Assembly (NCBI GenBank): GCA_016284575.1
Contig: JAEEPD010000035.1
Span: 1-11,078 of the forward strand
DNA length: 11,078 nucleotides
Origin: Bacillota bacterium
GTDB lineage: Bacteria; Bacillota; Clostridia; Peptostreptococcales; Anaerovoracaceae
Reading direction: 5' to 3'
Shown here: one piece after another, positions 10,945 to 11,078 of the stretch
Position numbering within the stretch: the stretch's first letter is position 1
Layout of the letters: each line of letters opens with the position of its first letter
The notes under the pieces: generated by a model
What the model was told of the DNA's origin: nothing
Database searches by the model: none
The model's input: only the letters and a program-made list of their open reading frames with translations
Position numbers and translations under genes: made by a program

Positions 10945-11078
10945 ATGAAGCTTTGCAACATTAAGACCGATCAGGGCATTCAACTGGCCCTGGTGACGGA
11001 GCGCGGCATAATAGACGCCACAGCCGCCGGCTTTTGCCTCAGCATGGTGCAGGTCATTGCAGGCGCGGCTGCATCAAA
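10945..11078 (+). CDS. Fumarylacetoacetate hydrolase-family protein, N-terminal part (cut by window edge)
   Basis: Only 44 residues are visible, starting MKLCNIKTDQGIQLALVTER and continuing GIIDATAAG and MVQVIAGA. This matches the N-terminal beta-strand region of FAH-domain proteins, where a K-L-x-x-F/I-x-x-x-G start is followed by a G-x-x-x-D-(L/A) turn. FAH-family members are metal-dependent hydrolases, isomerases or decarboxylases acting on C-C bonds of 2-oxo acid derivatives. The catalytic metal site (E-x-E...D) would lie beyond the right edge, so the reaction cannot be named. The ATG follows ACAGGAGGTAAAAC, a strong ribosome binding site, and a good promoter lies upstream. The preceding terminator separates it from the methyltransferase unit. 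Confidence 0.7.
   Translation, partial: MKLCNIKTDQGIQLALVTERGIIDATAAGFCLSMVQVIAGAAAS

Noticed and set aside
10814..10948. 44-codon ORF whose TGA overlaps the ATG of the FAH-family gene
   Set aside because: The reading frame crosses the probable promoter of that gene and its RBS is poor, so a coupled leader peptide is unlikely.
1..11078. CRISPR array, tRNA/rRNA genes, insertion sequences or integrase att sites
   Set aside because: No regularly spaced direct repeats, no recognisable tRNA or rRNA sequence, no transposase or integrase frames, and no terminal inverted repeats with target duplication were found by eye.

Overview
The window looks like a chromosomal segment of a moderately GC-rich Bacillota genome, most likely class Clostridia (Lachnospiraceae-like). 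This placement is inferred from the rplM-rpsI operon behind a consensus sigma-A promoter, AGGAGG-type ribosome binding sites, many U-tract terminators and the protein families present. I could not run any search, so the taxonomy is not proven.

Left part (1-6161), mostly minus strand. The first 156 codons of methionyl-tRNA synthetase (metG) run off the left edge. Upstream of it lies a GC-rich stretch that can fold into a multibranch RNA. Next come an EamA/DMT drug-metabolite transporter, and a two-gene operon of a MerR-family regulator and a DUF554 membrane protein. A hairpin followed by a T-run sits directly against the transporter's Shine-Dalgarno sequence. A bactofilin cytoskeletal gene stands alone on the plus strand, with a terminator that serves both strands and separates it from the convergent pair threonine aldolase-like enzyme -> HAD phosphatase.

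Middle part (6162-7466), plus strand. The ribosomal operon rplM-rpsI (L13, S9) starts at a perfect TTGACA-17-TATAAT promoter. It has a structured leader of about 180 nt and ends in a roughly 140-nt 3' untranslated region that folds into two multi-part stem-loops before a strong terminator.

Right part (7467-10761), plus strand, looks like an accessory insertion between housekeeping genes. It holds three transcription units, each closed by its own terminator: (a) an L-2-amino-thiazoline-4-carboxylic acid hydrolase-family protein plus an SRPBCC/START-like protein; (b) a small hypothetical gene that appears frameshifted; (c) a leucine carboxyl methyltransferase/TcmP-like SAM methyltransferase. 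Units (a) and (c) carry the same operator, TTAG-N6-CTAACCAT, just downstream of the -10 box. It resembles DtxR/IdeR-type metal-repressor sites, so the two units are probably co-regulated, perhaps by iron or manganese. The window closes with the first 44 codons of a fumarylacetoacetate hydrolase-family protein behind its own promoter.

The best candidates for something undescribed are the shared-operator enzyme set, the structured RNA after rpsI, and the sequence block shared by the 3' regions of rpsI and of the broken small gene.
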